Assembly (NCBI GenBank): GCA_003415625.1
Contig: PYIU01000001.1
Location: 7,938,210 to 8,002,209 of the forward strand
Source: Aquanectria penicillioides
Lineage: Eukaryota > Ascomycota > Sordariomycetes > Hypocreales > Nectriaceae
Direction of reading: 5' to 3'
Length of the DNA stretch: 64,000 bases
The notes under the pieces are model-generated. The model was not told the DNA's origin and did not search any database. It was given only the letters and a program-made list of their open reading frames with translations. Both the position numbers and the translations under genes were made by a program. Each line of letters begins with the position of its first letter. Within the stretch, counting starts at the first letter, position 1. Below, piece after piece: positions 23,806 through 35,189 of this stretch.

Positions 23806-26800
23806 TCATTGGCCCTCTACAGCATGCTGGGGCAACTCTGAGTTTTCTCGCAATTCATTGATCTTCTTCCAAGTTGCCACCGTTCTAGGATCATCCGCAC
23901 CTAGAATACGCGATCGCAAAGTCCCGCATTCTGTAAGCAACGATATACCCTCTTTCTCGCGTCCCAAATTTAGCCATGTATCAGCAAGATGCATCATGGA
24001 GTTGACAGTAACATCACTTTCTTCCCCATGAGTACGTTTTCGGATTTCCACAGCCCGAGACAATAGATTTGCCGCTTCCTCTAGCCGCCCCTGCTTCCAA
24101 TACACGTCAGTTAAGTCACTCATAAGAAGCATAGAGCTTTCGTCGTCTTCGCCCCATTCATTTTTAGCGATATTCCAAGCTTTGCTCGCAATTTCTGCAG
24201 CGTTTTCCACTTTGTCCAGTGCCAAGCATGCCCCAACGAGCGTACTTGCAGAAGCAAGCGTGAATGGGTGCGATTCTCCGAGGACTCTGGATTTCTTTTC
24301 CATGATAGTGGTTTCGAGTTCAAAGGTCTCTTCAAACCTCTGCTGATCCCATATAATCCCGGCCAGGTTGCCCATAACTCGAAGTGTGTCTGGGTGTTCA
24401 TCGCCTATTTGCGACCTCAACATCTCGAGGACGCTTAATTCAAGTTCTTCAGCCTCTTTATGCCGACCCTGCCTTCTATATGTCATCGCTAGGCCATCCA
24501 TGGCTGTAAGAGTAATGGGGTGCGACTCCCCTAATAAGCGCCTCCTAATTTCCAATAGCTCAACGCCAATCTCTTCTGCCCTATCGAGGTTTCCTTGGGC
24601 CCAGTACGCAGCCGATAGACCACTCATAGCAATCAGAAAAAGGGAATCCTCTTTCCCAAATTCCTTTTCTAGGTCATCCATAACACGAGAATATATCTCT
24701 TGGGATTTTTGATAATGTCGCTGGAGCCTGAGGGTGTTTGCCAGTGTAAGTTCATAATTCAAAGTGTCCCTGTCCATCTTCCCAAGAAGTTGTTTAGCAA
24801 GCTTTACAGCCTTTGAACTTAGCTTTTTTGAATCTTGGTAGTTTCCCTGTTTCATGGTGACAATTGCCAGGGCATTCAAAATGACCAGCGGTTCAGCCTG
24901 AGCTTCTCCGTACGCCCTCTTTGCAATGTCCAAAGATTTTCTCAGCCAGATTTCCGATGCGTTGTAGTCGCCCCGAAGAGTCAAGAAGCCGCCAACCGAC
25001 CTGGTAAGGTTGGCGCAGACAATGAGATCTTCCTTCTCAACAGGGTCTTCTTTCAAAATCGAATCCAAGTGGGTTAGAAGCATCTGCCATGTTGGCCAAT
25101 TACTGACTTCAGTATTTGGACACTTCTCTTCCATAGTCTTCAAGAAAAGTCGTTTCCATTTGCCGGCTTGATTGGATGAATCCAGCCAAACTTGAGTACA
25201 AAATTGCACAAGGGGATGCATGTTGAATACGGTGGCGTCTGCTGTAACTGAAATGAGTGAATATGCTCTGAGGATATCCAAATCATCCTCAAAGCGATCT
25301 TTCATATCCTCACTGAACTGACCGCCCTTGCTTTCATCTCTCGAAATGCTGGCATCGTTCAGGTAAGCATAGAGGAGATACTCAGGAATCCCCTGTGGAT
25401 TGAATTGACTCATGAACGACAAGAGCTTGCTCGCCGAAGGTCGTTCATCTTGTATTTGCTCAAAAGTCACTTGCCATGTCGTTACAACAGAGTTCGATAC
25501 GCCTTGGTCGCGCCTGATATCACCAAAATCGATATTAAGCAAGCTAGTCTTTTTCCTATCACTTTTTTGAAGGTCCTGCAGGTAGGAGCTTGGGGATGCC
25601 CGAGGTGCACGGCGATTGATATAAGCGGCCGCTTGAGTAATTGCTAGGGGAATATGATGCAATTCATCGGCTAGCTGCTTAATCTCATCTTCTGTATATT
25701 TCAATTCAAGCTTTTTATGTAGAAGCTTGGTTGCTTGCGCTTGGTCCATTGCTGGGACTTGCACAATGGTTTTCTGGTTGCCGGCTAGCCTCGAAGCAGA
25801 ATCCATGCTTCTTGATGTGATAAGTATCATCCCGTTGCTAGATTTTGGCAGATATGATGCCATGGACTCCTCTGAGCGCGTCGTTTTTTGGTCCATTTCG
25901 AACTCTGGTTCGATTAGGCCACCTGATTCTTTAGGAGGATGTGCTGGGTAGAATACGTTGATATCGTCGGCATTATCGAGAACCATCAGCCAGGGCCCGT
26001 TGCTTTCTTTCTGGAACCAGTTACGGACGAGGCTCATTACATTAACTTCCAGATCTTCCCTTCCGGGAATCTGTAAGTTGTCTGCAGTAGAACGATATGC
26101 CTCCTCAAACCGACGCCTTGTCCCAGCATGCACCCAGAAGACACTGGTTTGCGGCGCACGTTCTCGAAGCTCATGTGCGAACTGAATAGCGAGTTGTGAT
26201 TTCCTTGATCCCATTAGCATCACATCTCAGCCGATACGGGCTCTCGTGACCTCTTACCCAACCCCTCCCATTCCAACTAGAGCCATTCGCCCTTGACTTT
26301 CTTCGTACTGATGCCTCATCCAATCTAAAATCTCAGGTCGGGTCACAAAATCTGGGTCTTGTCCAAATGGTATGGAAAATAATGATTTGAAATGTTCAAG
26401 CTTGGAGGATCCTCCTTGAGCTGTGTGTCTCATTTCAAGGAGTATTGTGCTACATGTGAAATTATAATGTTAGAATGGTCTCGTTTCTTATGGTATATAG
26501 AAGCTTAGCTTACGTCTGGTCAACCTGGAGACTGAGGTTTATGGTTTGTTCCCATCTTTGTAAGTCTTGGATGATCTGGTCGACTTCCTTCTGCGAAAAG
26601 GGCCATTTTAGAGCTCGAAAGCCAAAATGGCTCATTGTTTTTCTGCCCCTTCCTGGGTTCAGCTGATCCTGCAGGCGTCCCAATGAGGATTTACAACCAT
26701 GGAGATATTTATGCAGGTCTCGAGATGTCGAAAGAGTCTCCCCGTTGGACTGTTCAACAAGTCGCTGTATGTTACGAAACACCAATTCGAGGCATTCCAC

Positions 26801-26935
26801 TCTTCCTTTGAGGCGCTCGATGTCACTGCCAGCGTTCTTGACAGCGCTCATGTATTCCAGGCATGTTGAACCGACGCGAACCGAGACTTCAATTAGACTC
26901 ACAACAGCTGAAGCAAGGCCGATGGCTTCAGCCAT
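23806..26935 (-). CDS. STAND/NLR-like protein: Helo-like N-domain, NB-ARC NTPase, TPR repeats
   Basis: There are three exons, 26935-26514, 26449-26258 and 26203-23806, giving about 1003 residues. The 54-nt second intron (GTAAGA, branch TGCTAAT, TCAAG) sits inside the P-loop, and splicing restores G-M-G-G-V-G-K-S-Q at residues 199-207. The start is M-A-E-A-I-G-L-A-S-A-V-V-S-L, an alpha-helical N-domain of the kind found on fungal STAND proteins (Helo-like). A Walker B-like strand (W-L-M-V-L-D-N-A-D-D) follows, then S-S-N-G-M-I-L-I-T-S-R and a G-L-P-L-like helix (H-H-I-P-L-A-I-T-Q-A-A). From about residue 600 on, about eight or nine 42-residue TPRs of kinesin-light-chain type repeat L-G-E-S-H-P-x-T-L. 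Such proteins serve in non-self recognition or incompatibility; the role here is inferred. The gene is intact. Confidence 0.9.
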
Positions 26936-27995
26936 GATTATGCGGAAAGGGTGATTGAACAATGCTCGTGCTTGACGCGATCGCAATAATGGTTCGGTGA
27001 CCGCGTCGTTGAGAGGCGGGGTATTAAGTATCAGCAAGGAACACAACTCAGCTCTTGGCAATATGGGCTACGCTTGGCTGAGCCTGATGAGGCTGATTAT
27101 CTTGAAACGCGTTGGCAAATCATTGCAAGCCACACCCCGCTACGCCACCATTCAAAGAGGGAGTTGCACATAGAAACAAGCCTCATTCCTGCCGACAACA
27201 CCAAAGTACCCTCCATTCTGTTGATTGGGATTAGTTTCATGAAGGCCGAGGTAGCATCTAGGCAGCCCATCGATAGGGAGACAGGCCCCCGCCCGGGGTG
27301 ATGCTGGCGCACTCAAGATGTTGCTGAAGTTGCAGCAACCCGCTGATATCGTCTCAGGCCCAAGATAATGGCCTACATTATGTGACAGCTTGAACAGTTC
27401 TGCCCATTGATGGAAATATCCATTTCCGAACTTCCCCTGCGATTGTGGATCTTTATCACACACAATGAAAAAATGTTACTGTTATAGGTATCTCTAAATT
27501 TAGGGGGGCTAAGTACACATCTGTAAACGCCGTGGCGGTTTTGGCGCCGCCTTCATGCTACTGGGCGCGCCCAGTGAGACAGTGTATCGCAACCATCAAG
27601 TGTGATGTGGGCCACATGAGAATGTTGGCCTGTCTAATCATAAACTTATGGAAAGCTACTCAGGCTAAATTGTATATCCTCTGCACATCTGTTGAGTGCT
27701 TCCAGAACAGCAATTCGGGTATGAAGGGTCCCCATAGAATCACCTTTGGGATTAGTGCATCGGGCTGAAAAGTCGAACTAAGCCCAAAGGGTCAATACAC
27801 TAAATCAAGAGTCTTCCAATAAAACATGGAGCATGTTATTGAGAGTGTGGTTTAGTTCATGGAATGCCAACAGACGATAACATACGAAACTTGAAGAAGG
27901 CAACTCTCTGGTTATCCATCTTATCTTTCCTACCCATCAATTCCTTTCCGATTATTTCCAAGCAAATTTGGTTTTCACAGAAATTTTCCGCCACA
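26936..27995. other. Divergent intergenic region
   Basis: About 1.06 kb lies between the STAND gene (minus) and the NmrA-like gene (plus), and should hold both promoters. The short frames show no domain, and no motif could be assigned with confidence. Confidence 0.45.
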
Positions 27996-28932
27996 ATGAG
28001 CAAAATCCTTGTCATTTTCGGAGCCACGGGCAATCAACGCTCCTCAGTTATCCGACAAGTCCTTCAAGACCCAGAGCTGTCAAGCCTGTACACAATACGT
28101 GCTGTCACGCGAGATCTGACATCTTCAAGAGCCTCGAATCTTGTATCCCAAGGGATTGAGGTTGTTGCCGGTGACCCGTCACAGAAACAATCTCTTCATG
28201 TCGTCTTCAAAGGCGCACATACTGTTTTCGCAATGACGACCTCCAATTATGACGGTGATAAACATAGTGAGCTTCAGTATGTCAAAGACATGGTCGATGA
28301 GGCCATCTCACAAGGCGTGCAGTACTACATCTGGAGCACTCTCCCATCGCCAAGGGAGATTTCGGGAGGCAAATACACCAAAGTTGTCAGCTTCGATGAC
28401 AAGTATGATGTGGAGTGCTACATCCGCAGTAAATCATCACTGAAGAGTGCATGCTATGCCCCTGGATCCTTCATGCAGAACTATGCTACAATGATGCAGC
28501 CCCAGCCTAGCCCTGAAAAGGATGGATCATTTATGATTGCTCCCCCTCCTAAAGCTTCTGCAAAGCTGCCCATGGTTGACATTGCAGGATATACTGGAAA
28601 GTTCGTTGCTGCAATCCTAGCCGACCCTTTGAAATACCAGGGCAAACGATTTTGTAGTGCAGCAAAACTCTACACTATGGACGAGCAAGCCGCGGTGATT
28701 ACCAAGGCAACTGGTGAAATTGTGAAATATGTTCAGGTCCTCGAAGGCGTTTATCGAAATTTCTCACCGCCTGCACTGCAAGATGAATTGATTGAGATGA
28801 TGCTGTGTCAAGAAGAGTTTAGATACTTTGGGACAGATACAGAGGCAAGTTTGGGCAGTGGCTAATGACAAGGGAAAGCCAACAACGTTGGAAGAGTACT
28901 TCGAAAACAACCCGCTGACAATTGGGAAATGA
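27996..28932 (+). pseudogene. NmrA-like NAD(P)-binding protein with a C-terminal frameshift
   Basis: The start is M-S-K-I-L-V-I-F-G-A-T-G-N-Q (context CACAATGAG). It carries the G-A-T-G-N-Q nucleotide-binding loop of the NmrA-like atypical SDR family, followed by R-A-V-T-R-D and S-T-L-P-S in place of a catalytic Tyr/Lys pair. The frame is open to 28865 but ends in a short unrelated tail. In the next frame the expected C-terminus continues (V-W-A-V-A-N-D-K-G-K-P-T-T-L-E-E-Y) to TGA at 28930-28932. One base is therefore missing between about 28840 and 28850. The encoded protein would lose about 28 family residues. Relatives are redox sensors or regulators such as NmrA. The lesion may be real or a base-calling error; the rest looks selected. 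Confidence 0.8.
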
Positions 28933-30147
28933 CCATGCCCCCAAAATATAATCAAAATTCTCAGAAATTTTCCGAGGGCCAAGGCGACGACATGTATGGA
29001 GGTCTTTTTGTTCCGCCGTTGTGCAGTGAACCTGGTTGAAACAATGCAGGTTGGCGGTATAGGGTACTAGATTCTCAGTCACGGGGGAAGGGTCGGTTTA
29101 GAGATCCCCCTAGTAGTGTGATGCACTCGATAGCAGCTTACCATCAAGAGTATTCACGAAACATAAAGCGTATTAAATCCAAACGCTACACGTGACCGAA
29201 TGATATCCTGGGGAGGGGTGACCTGCTCAATTCCTGCTCTTCCGATGCTCATCGTGAATCGTCAATTTACGATCCAGAAAAGCTTCAAAATAGCCTTGTT
29301 TGCGCATTCACTATTCATGTCCACCCAAGGTCCCTCGCTTAATCAAAATTGGTCTCCATCACTTTCTACTGTGACTTGGCGTTCTTGGGGCGTTGTGTGC
29401 TGAGCAAGTTGAAGATCGTGTTCTGACAAGATGGTACATGGAAGTTTTATGCACCGTTGAGCGGATCTGTATGGGACCAACTCAGCTAAAAGATCATGGT
29501 CCGAGGTCAAGGGGCATTCACTAATTCCATTTCTTTGGTGCAGCGTTGCTTGCGATTGCGCAGCAGAGCAACTATGGGAGGTAGTTAAACTGCAATGAAC
29601 TGATGAAATCAAAATGGATTTTATATATCATTGAAACTAATGCGGCGAAACGTCTTGCGTCAACTGAACCTTGTTCTTCAGATCGTAGTCTTAGAGTGTC
29701 GTGACAGGGATTTTGTGATCTCAGAGAGAAATCATTATGATGAAACTGCTATAGATCTTGATGTGAAAGTAAGGACAGCAAGTAATCATCAAAATGGTCA
29801 ATCCGGCGTTCTGGTTCGTACGATGAGGATTTATGAAACAATTGGGCTTTCTGGATTCAGAAGAGCCGGGCGATAGTCGGGTGATAGTCCTTCAGGCTAT
29901 GCTCCTTTTGGTCACACCTCTCATCGAATACCACGCAAAGTTTGATTAGTGCATTGCCTCGATTGGGAAAGACTTTCCTACTTGTCGGGTGACACAATTT
30001 CGGGCACCGTTACCATCCATTATAAATCAGAGAAGTGCCATTTCTTGATTACTTGGATTTGCGCCTGTGTTATCAACAGAAGCTGTACACTCTTACTCAG
30101 CCTGGCGAAAGGGAGCTGTCAATATGCTCTCAACAGAAATCAGCCAT
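28933..30147. other. Intergenic, no gene supported
   Basis: Only frames under 90 codons are present, on both strands and without motifs. It is AT-rich, and no repeat or RNA was noticed. Confidence 0.45.
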
Positions 30148-31169
30148 ATGAAATGGCAACTCAGTGAGGTTGTAAGTCCTCACATCGACAATCCGGTGAC
30201 AGTTTTCGTGGCAAAGAAGATACCTTACACCAATGACGCAAATCGATTCCAAAACCTGACCATTTAGGCTCCTAAAAGCCCTCAAGTCCTGAACCGCAGT
30301 GGGGAGCTCGTGTCTTCTCTGCCGTCCTTTCATCATCGGTCAGAGCGCACTCAGTGACCCGTTCATATTCATGTAGGAGCTTGGAGGGATCCTGAACTAG
30401 ACTCTTCGTCGATCGAGGCTGCTGTGGCGCATGCCTTTCAGCCTAACAATCCCAACGCACTAGTTTCCGCAATCATCTCCATCAACTACACATTGTCATC
30501 GTTTCCTCACCACCCTACTCTCTCATATGACCCGAGTAGGGGAGATCGACTCGACTTAGCTCGCAATGCTAGACACCTGGCACATATCATGGATATCATT
30601 TACGCCTTTTCCCTACGCCGCTCGCTGGGCATTCACGACGACTCTTATATCCTCTCTGGCCACAGTGCCGGGGCATGTCTTGCATTTCCAATCTTGTTGT
30701 TTGATCCACGGCATTGGGGACCTGACTTCTTTGACCTCCCTGCGCCACCGCGCCCAGCTGCAGTCGTTGCGTTGAATGGCCTTTACGATCCTCCAGATCT
30801 AGTCTACAATCTCGGAGACTCACACAAAAACCTGAAGCAGGTGTATGAGGATCTTATCTGAATAGCTTTCGGAAAGGACCAGAGACTGTGGCTCGCAGCG
30901 AGCCCGACACAGGTTGAGACTGGAAGATTGATCGATAGGGTTCGGAAGGGGAGAATGACAAGGCTTGTGTTGCTAGATCAAACCTCGGAAGACCAACTTG
31001 TGCCAATTTCTCAGACAGACAAGTTGGAGAGCCGGCTGAAAGATATCCAGGGCCTCACGGTTACTAGAAGCCACAGATGTGAAGGTAGACATGCCCCCCT
31101 TGGGAGGAAGGTTACATGATCTGGCAGACCATCGAGGATGTCCTGAAGATCTTGAAAGGCCTAGATTGA
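30148..31169 (+). pseudogene. Alpha/beta-hydrolase pseudogene, kynurenine-formamidase (BNA7)-like
   Basis: Read in one frame from the ATG at 30148, the sequence gives K-K-I-P-Y-T-N-D-A-N-R-F-Q-N-L-T-I, typical of the formamidase start. It then gives H-V-G-A-W-R-D-P-E (an H-x-G-A-W oxyanion motif near 30376) and G-H-S-A-G-A-C-L (nucleophile elbow, about 30658-30681). A final segment has D-Q-L-V-P and a basic H-A near 31090. Three stops break this frame: TAG 30265-30267, TGA 30355-30357 and TGA 30859-30861. A frame change near 31090 is needed to reach the conserved W-E-E-G-Y-M-I-W-Q-T end, which stops at 31167-31169. The enzyme would hydrolyse N-formylkynurenine in the tryptophan to NAD route. 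A second functional copy elsewhere would be expected if the pathway is active. Confidence 0.8.
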
Positions 31170-31972
31170 GGAAATTTGGGTTTTTGAGATCCTGTTCGAG
31201 CGATGCCAATGGAATTTGAAATTGCACATTCAGTGCCGAGTTGATGTGAGCCGAAGTTGGACAAGTCGAAGCGGATGCGATAGGTGCTCTTCAATCACCA
31301 CCTTGATTTTTGAATCCAGCATATACGTTTTAACCCCGAGCTTACATGTACATCAATAATATCAGAGGATTCGGGTTTGGGAAACTTGTAGCGATAGACA
31401 AGGCTGGCGACACGACGAACGTAAGGTACATAGAGCCATCTCACCTCACCGACACAAGGAACCAATTCCGATATCGATATCTTCGTACTTGATATCAGGC
31501 TAATAAACGCGTTTCCGCATACCACATGCGAACCCCGGCACAGACGAAAAGACACAACGCCCCTTACTCGTTGAATGTCATGATTTGACACGGCCTCTCG
31601 TAATTAATTCCAACTTAGGTAACAATGACCGCCGGCAGAACCCTAAATCGGTTACTACCTAAGGTCATGGAGATAGTTGAATCAAAGTAAGTGGTCGGCA
31701 TCCCTGCAGGCGACCAATGAATATGATATGGGTGATAGGTGATGTAACGTCACTATCATTCCCCGCTCACAGTCGAGCTCACATGAGAGGCAACAGAGAA
31801 ATCTGCCACAGGAGTAAAACTGCACTCAATCCACGAGACATGGATCCCCGCTACTGCACCGAACTCTTTCGACTTTAACCCGAATATATAGACAGAGGAG
31901 TGTGCTGCAGAGTGAACGATACAAGCCACCCAATCTCACTCGATTGAAGCACATATTTAGGCGAGACGGAGA
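31170..31972. other. Intergenic, promoter side of the sugar transporter
   Basis: About 0.8 kb without a supported gene. The frames on the minus strand at 31.3-31.6 kb have no motif. Confidence 0.45.
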
Positions 31973-33634
31973 ATGGCATCCGGAAATGCCACAGAAGTTG
32001 GTCGGTCGATGGATCGTGATGTCGATGCTGGGATGTCTGAAGTGCTTGCTGATGCAATCCGCCAGGAACATGAGCTTACATTCATCGAGGCTGTCAAATT
32101 GTACCCAAAGGCAATCGGATGGTCAGCTTATGTGTCTATCGGCGTAATTATGCTAGCTTTTGATCCTCAGTTACTTGGGAATCTATATTCGACGGACCAG
32201 TTTGCGCGCGACTTCGGGCACGAGTATAATGGCGAATACATCATCACCGCGGCTTGGCAATCAGGCTTGTCTATGGGGAATCCTGTTGGGCAAGTAATCG
32301 GGGCACTTTTTGCTGCGTATCCGATGGATTGGCTGGGAAGGAAGAAAACATTTGCAGGTTGCGTGGTGATCACCGCTGCGATCATCTTTATCCAATTCTT
32401 CGCGAGATCTTTGCCGGTGCTTCTTGTTGGAGAGCTGTTGGCAGGCCTCGTGCTTGGAATGTATGTCGTCATTGCGCCGGCGTATGCCTCTGAGGTTTGC
32501 CCAACGGCCTTGCGCGGCCATCTCTCGTCTTATGTCAACCTGTGCTTCGTCATGGGTCAGCTTCTTGCAAATGGAGTAACGGCTGGAACTCAAAAGCTGA
32601 GCACCCACTGGGCCTATTCTATCCCGTTTGCGCTGCAATGGTTCTGGATCCTGGTTCTTCTTCCTGGACTGCTCTTCATTCCCGAGAGCCCATGGTGGTT
32701 AGTCAGAAAAGGACAATTGCAGAATGCAGAAGTCTCACTGGGAAGACTAGCGTCGAGAAAGGTGAACTTGGCAGCCTCGCTAGCGATTATTGTTGAAACG
32801 GATGCCCTGGAGCAGGAACTCGAAGCTGGAAGCACGTACCTTGACTGTTTCAAAGGCAGCAACTGGGTGAGGACAGAAATTTCAATGGGCGTCTATTGCA
32901 CGCAAGTGTTGAGCGGAATCTATCTGATCAACTACGGCACTTACTTTTTCCAGCAAGCCGGTCTGCCAACGGATGAGGCGTTTAACATGTCAGTTGGATT
33001 TTTGGGTATGTATCATGAACTGTCGAGTGGAAGGTATGTGCTGACACCTTTAGCCGTTGGATTTGTGGGCACAATTGTATCGTGGTTTCTTCTTACCCGT
33101 CTGGGTCGACGATTTCTCTACGTTGGTGGGTTAGGGCTATTGGTGATTTTGCAATTTATCATTGGAATCCTCGATTGCATCCCTGGACGTCCCTCGGGGG
33201 CTATATGGACTGAGTCTGCTCTGATGCTTGTCTGGAACTTCTTTTATGACGTTTCTATCGGACCAGTGTGCTTCGTGTTGTTAGCCGAATGCTCAGCAAC
33301 GCGTGTACGTTCGAAAACCATTGCTGCCGCTACCGCTGCCCAGGGCGTCCTAGGAATCATCATGACGGTTGCAATTCCGTACATGATAAATCCGGCGGAG
33401 GCAAACATGCAGGGGAAATTGGGCTTTTTCTTTGGTGGGCTGGCTAGCTTGTGTCTGGTCTGGGCATTCTTCCGTGTACCCGAGACTGTTGGCAGGACCT
33501 ACGAAGAGCTGGATCTCTTATTCGACAGAGGTGTCCCGGCTAGGAAGTTCAAAGGTTACCAGTTGGATGGGGAGCTGGGCGAAACCGGGAAAATACAGTC
33601 CATTGCCGTCGGCGACAGCCCTACTGGAAACTAG
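31973..33634 (+). CDS. MFS sugar transporter, alpha-glucoside/maltose-permease-like
   Basis: The frame is open over 553 codons, but a 48-nt intron is almost certainly hidden in it at 33006-33053 (GTATGT, branch GCTGACA, TTTAG). It is a multiple of three without a stop, and removing it gives G-F-L-A-V-G-F and about 537 residues. Sugar-porter marks include D-x-Q-L-L-G-N-L near helix 1 and D-W-L-G-R-K-K-T in the first cytosolic loop. Helix 5 carries L-G-M-Y-V-V-I-A-P-A-Y-A-S-E-V-C-P, followed by P-E-S-P-W-W-L at the end of the N-half and R-L-G-R-R in the C-half. P-E-T-x-G-R-T-Y-E-E-L-D closes the helix bundle. The pattern fits fungal maltose/alpha-glucoside proton symporters at the plasma membrane. 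No lesion was seen, and no glucosidase lies next to it. Confidence 0.9.
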   Translation: MASGNATEVGRSMDRDVDAGMSEVLADAIRQEHELTFIEAVKLYPKAIGWSAYVSIGVIMLAFDPQLLGNLYSTDQFARDFGHEYNGEYIITAAWQSGLSMGNPVGQVIGALFAAYPMDWLGRKKTFAGCVVITAAIIFIQFFARSLPVLLVGELLAGLVLGMYVVIAPAYASEVCPTALRGHLSSYVNLCFVMGQLLANGVTAGTQKLSTHWAYSIPFALQWFWILVLLPGLLFIPESPWWLVRKGQLQNAEVSLGRLASRKVNLAASLAIIVETDALEQELEAGSTYLDCFKGSNWVRTEISMGVYCTQVLSGIYLINYGTYFFQQAGLPTDEAFNMSVGFLGMYHELSSGRYVLTPLAVGFVGTIVSWFLLTRLGRRFLYVGGLGLLVILQFIIGILDCIPGRPSGAIWTESALMLVWNFFYDVSIGPVCFVLLAECSATRVRSKTIAAATAAQGVLGIIMTVAIPYMINPAEANMQGKLGFFFGGLASLCLVWAFFRVPETVGRTYEELDLLFDRGVPARKFKGYQLDGELGETGKIQSIAVGDSPTGN

Positions 33635-35189
33635 AGTGATGATAGTGGAGACTCATCGTGTTGCTCGTATCATAGTGCTTTTTTTATCGTTAGTTCAACT
33701 GGATCTACAGTTAGAGTCGCCTGATTCTCTATTAGTGTCCAATCACACCTAAATATCTGACCCTCCTCTTTAGACAAAGACCGGCGGCCTGGCCCATTGC
33801 CCCATTTGCAACCCACCCACGCCCCTTGAGAAACCCAGGTCCATCTACCATCTGGTGTCGGGCATAAAAAGGCTGGCCTTGAGGCTGAGGACACCAGTTG
33901 GATCGCGATTATCAGACTCGTTGTGAAGAATCAACATCTAGGGCCATTTGATTCCTGAAAAACACTGGGACCATCTAAATACTACTGCCTTCTTTTACGT
34001 GCAGCGTCATTTTCTACGCCCTAGAGCGCCATCATACCATTGTATTAGGTTTTAAAACAAGGATCGAGAAAAAGGATAAGGCATTACTCTGGATGTGTCT
34101 CTGGTTGTTTACCTAGTTTGGAATATGATACATTAGCATTGAACCTATGCTGGTATCAATGGACCAGTAAAGCAGAGAGCGGAGCTACACCATCACCCCA
34201 GTTGCAGGACGTCCATTCTTTAGAGCAAGTCAAGTTTAATATCCTTTAACGCATTGTATCTTCTTCTTAGTTGGAAATGCTTTGCCCTCCTCCGGAAATG
34301 GCTGTTTCCGCCAGGCACCTTGACCTTGCTGTCAGATGAACCTATGTTGCACACACGGCGCCGGAGTGGATAGAAGCGACGCGCGCTCGGACGATGAACT
34401 ATGATCTCCGTTGGGGCCTGTTGGAGCGCTTTCAACGAACTCTGGGTCCGCTAATGATGATTACACCCACAACTTAGAAAATGTTTCTTCAATTTTTGTC
34501 CGGCGTGTGGGTTGATCCAGTCTTTTGATGTAACCGTGAAGCTAGGTTTTCTTAAAGTGCTTCACAACGCAAACAAGCATAGGAGCTTACGTAGCAGTGG
34601 GGTTTGCGAGGACTGTAATTGGAACAGTTGCCCGAAATGGGTCACACTAAGAGCGTGTCCACTTCGCACTAGTGCCTTGAGATGGATTAGACAAGCTCAT
34701 CTCCTGATCTGATAAGATGGAGGCTTGCCCCTTTCGAACTAAGAGTCCTCAAATTAGGGCCTTGTGACATAGCGGCTCCTCATAAATACTAAAAACCAAC
34801 ATTACGGTGCCGTGATATCCGTTATGTGGCTGGGCCTAGCTAGAATGGCTCATGCCGTGATTTGGGGGAATAACTCTAACTAACCAACTATTCCCCAAAC
34901 TAGCCCATTTCGCCCCTGGAAAACTTTTTCTCTATTCAGTATTTGGATTCTCCGGCCGAGAACGGAAGACATTCGGTGGGATGTTGGACGATGGAGGAAA
35001 GGGACGGGATGAGAGTGACGAAGAAGACAACTAGATTTAAAAAAAAAAGGGGGGGCCGTAAACGTATCCCGGTATCTGGTCTTGTTGGTTATATATCCCG
35101 TGTCCCTCTCGTATTGTACGCTTGATCATCTCCTGTATCTCACCAGCGAATCTCTTGCATAACTTGATCACCAGTCCCACCAGCCCAGC
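33635..35189. other. Intergenic, upstream of the siderophore transporter
   Basis: About 1.5 kb without a gene. It contains a perfect ATCTGATAA at 34707-34715 (listed separately) and a one-mismatch TTATCAGAC near 33908. The frames at 34.2-34.7 kb have no motif. A purine run precedes the start around 35037-35056. Confidence 0.5.
34707..34715 (+). promoter_or_regulatory. Perfect ATCWGATAA GATA element (SreA/Urbs1-type iron regulator site)
   Basis: ATCTGATAA lies about 475 bases before the ATG of the siderophore transporter. In Aspergillus, SreA represses siderophore genes through ATCWGATAA when iron is sufficient. About one match per 64 kb is expected by chance, so position is the main support. 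Two overlapping matches at 9000-9010 sit inside a coding exon and are presumably chance. Confidence 0.5.
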
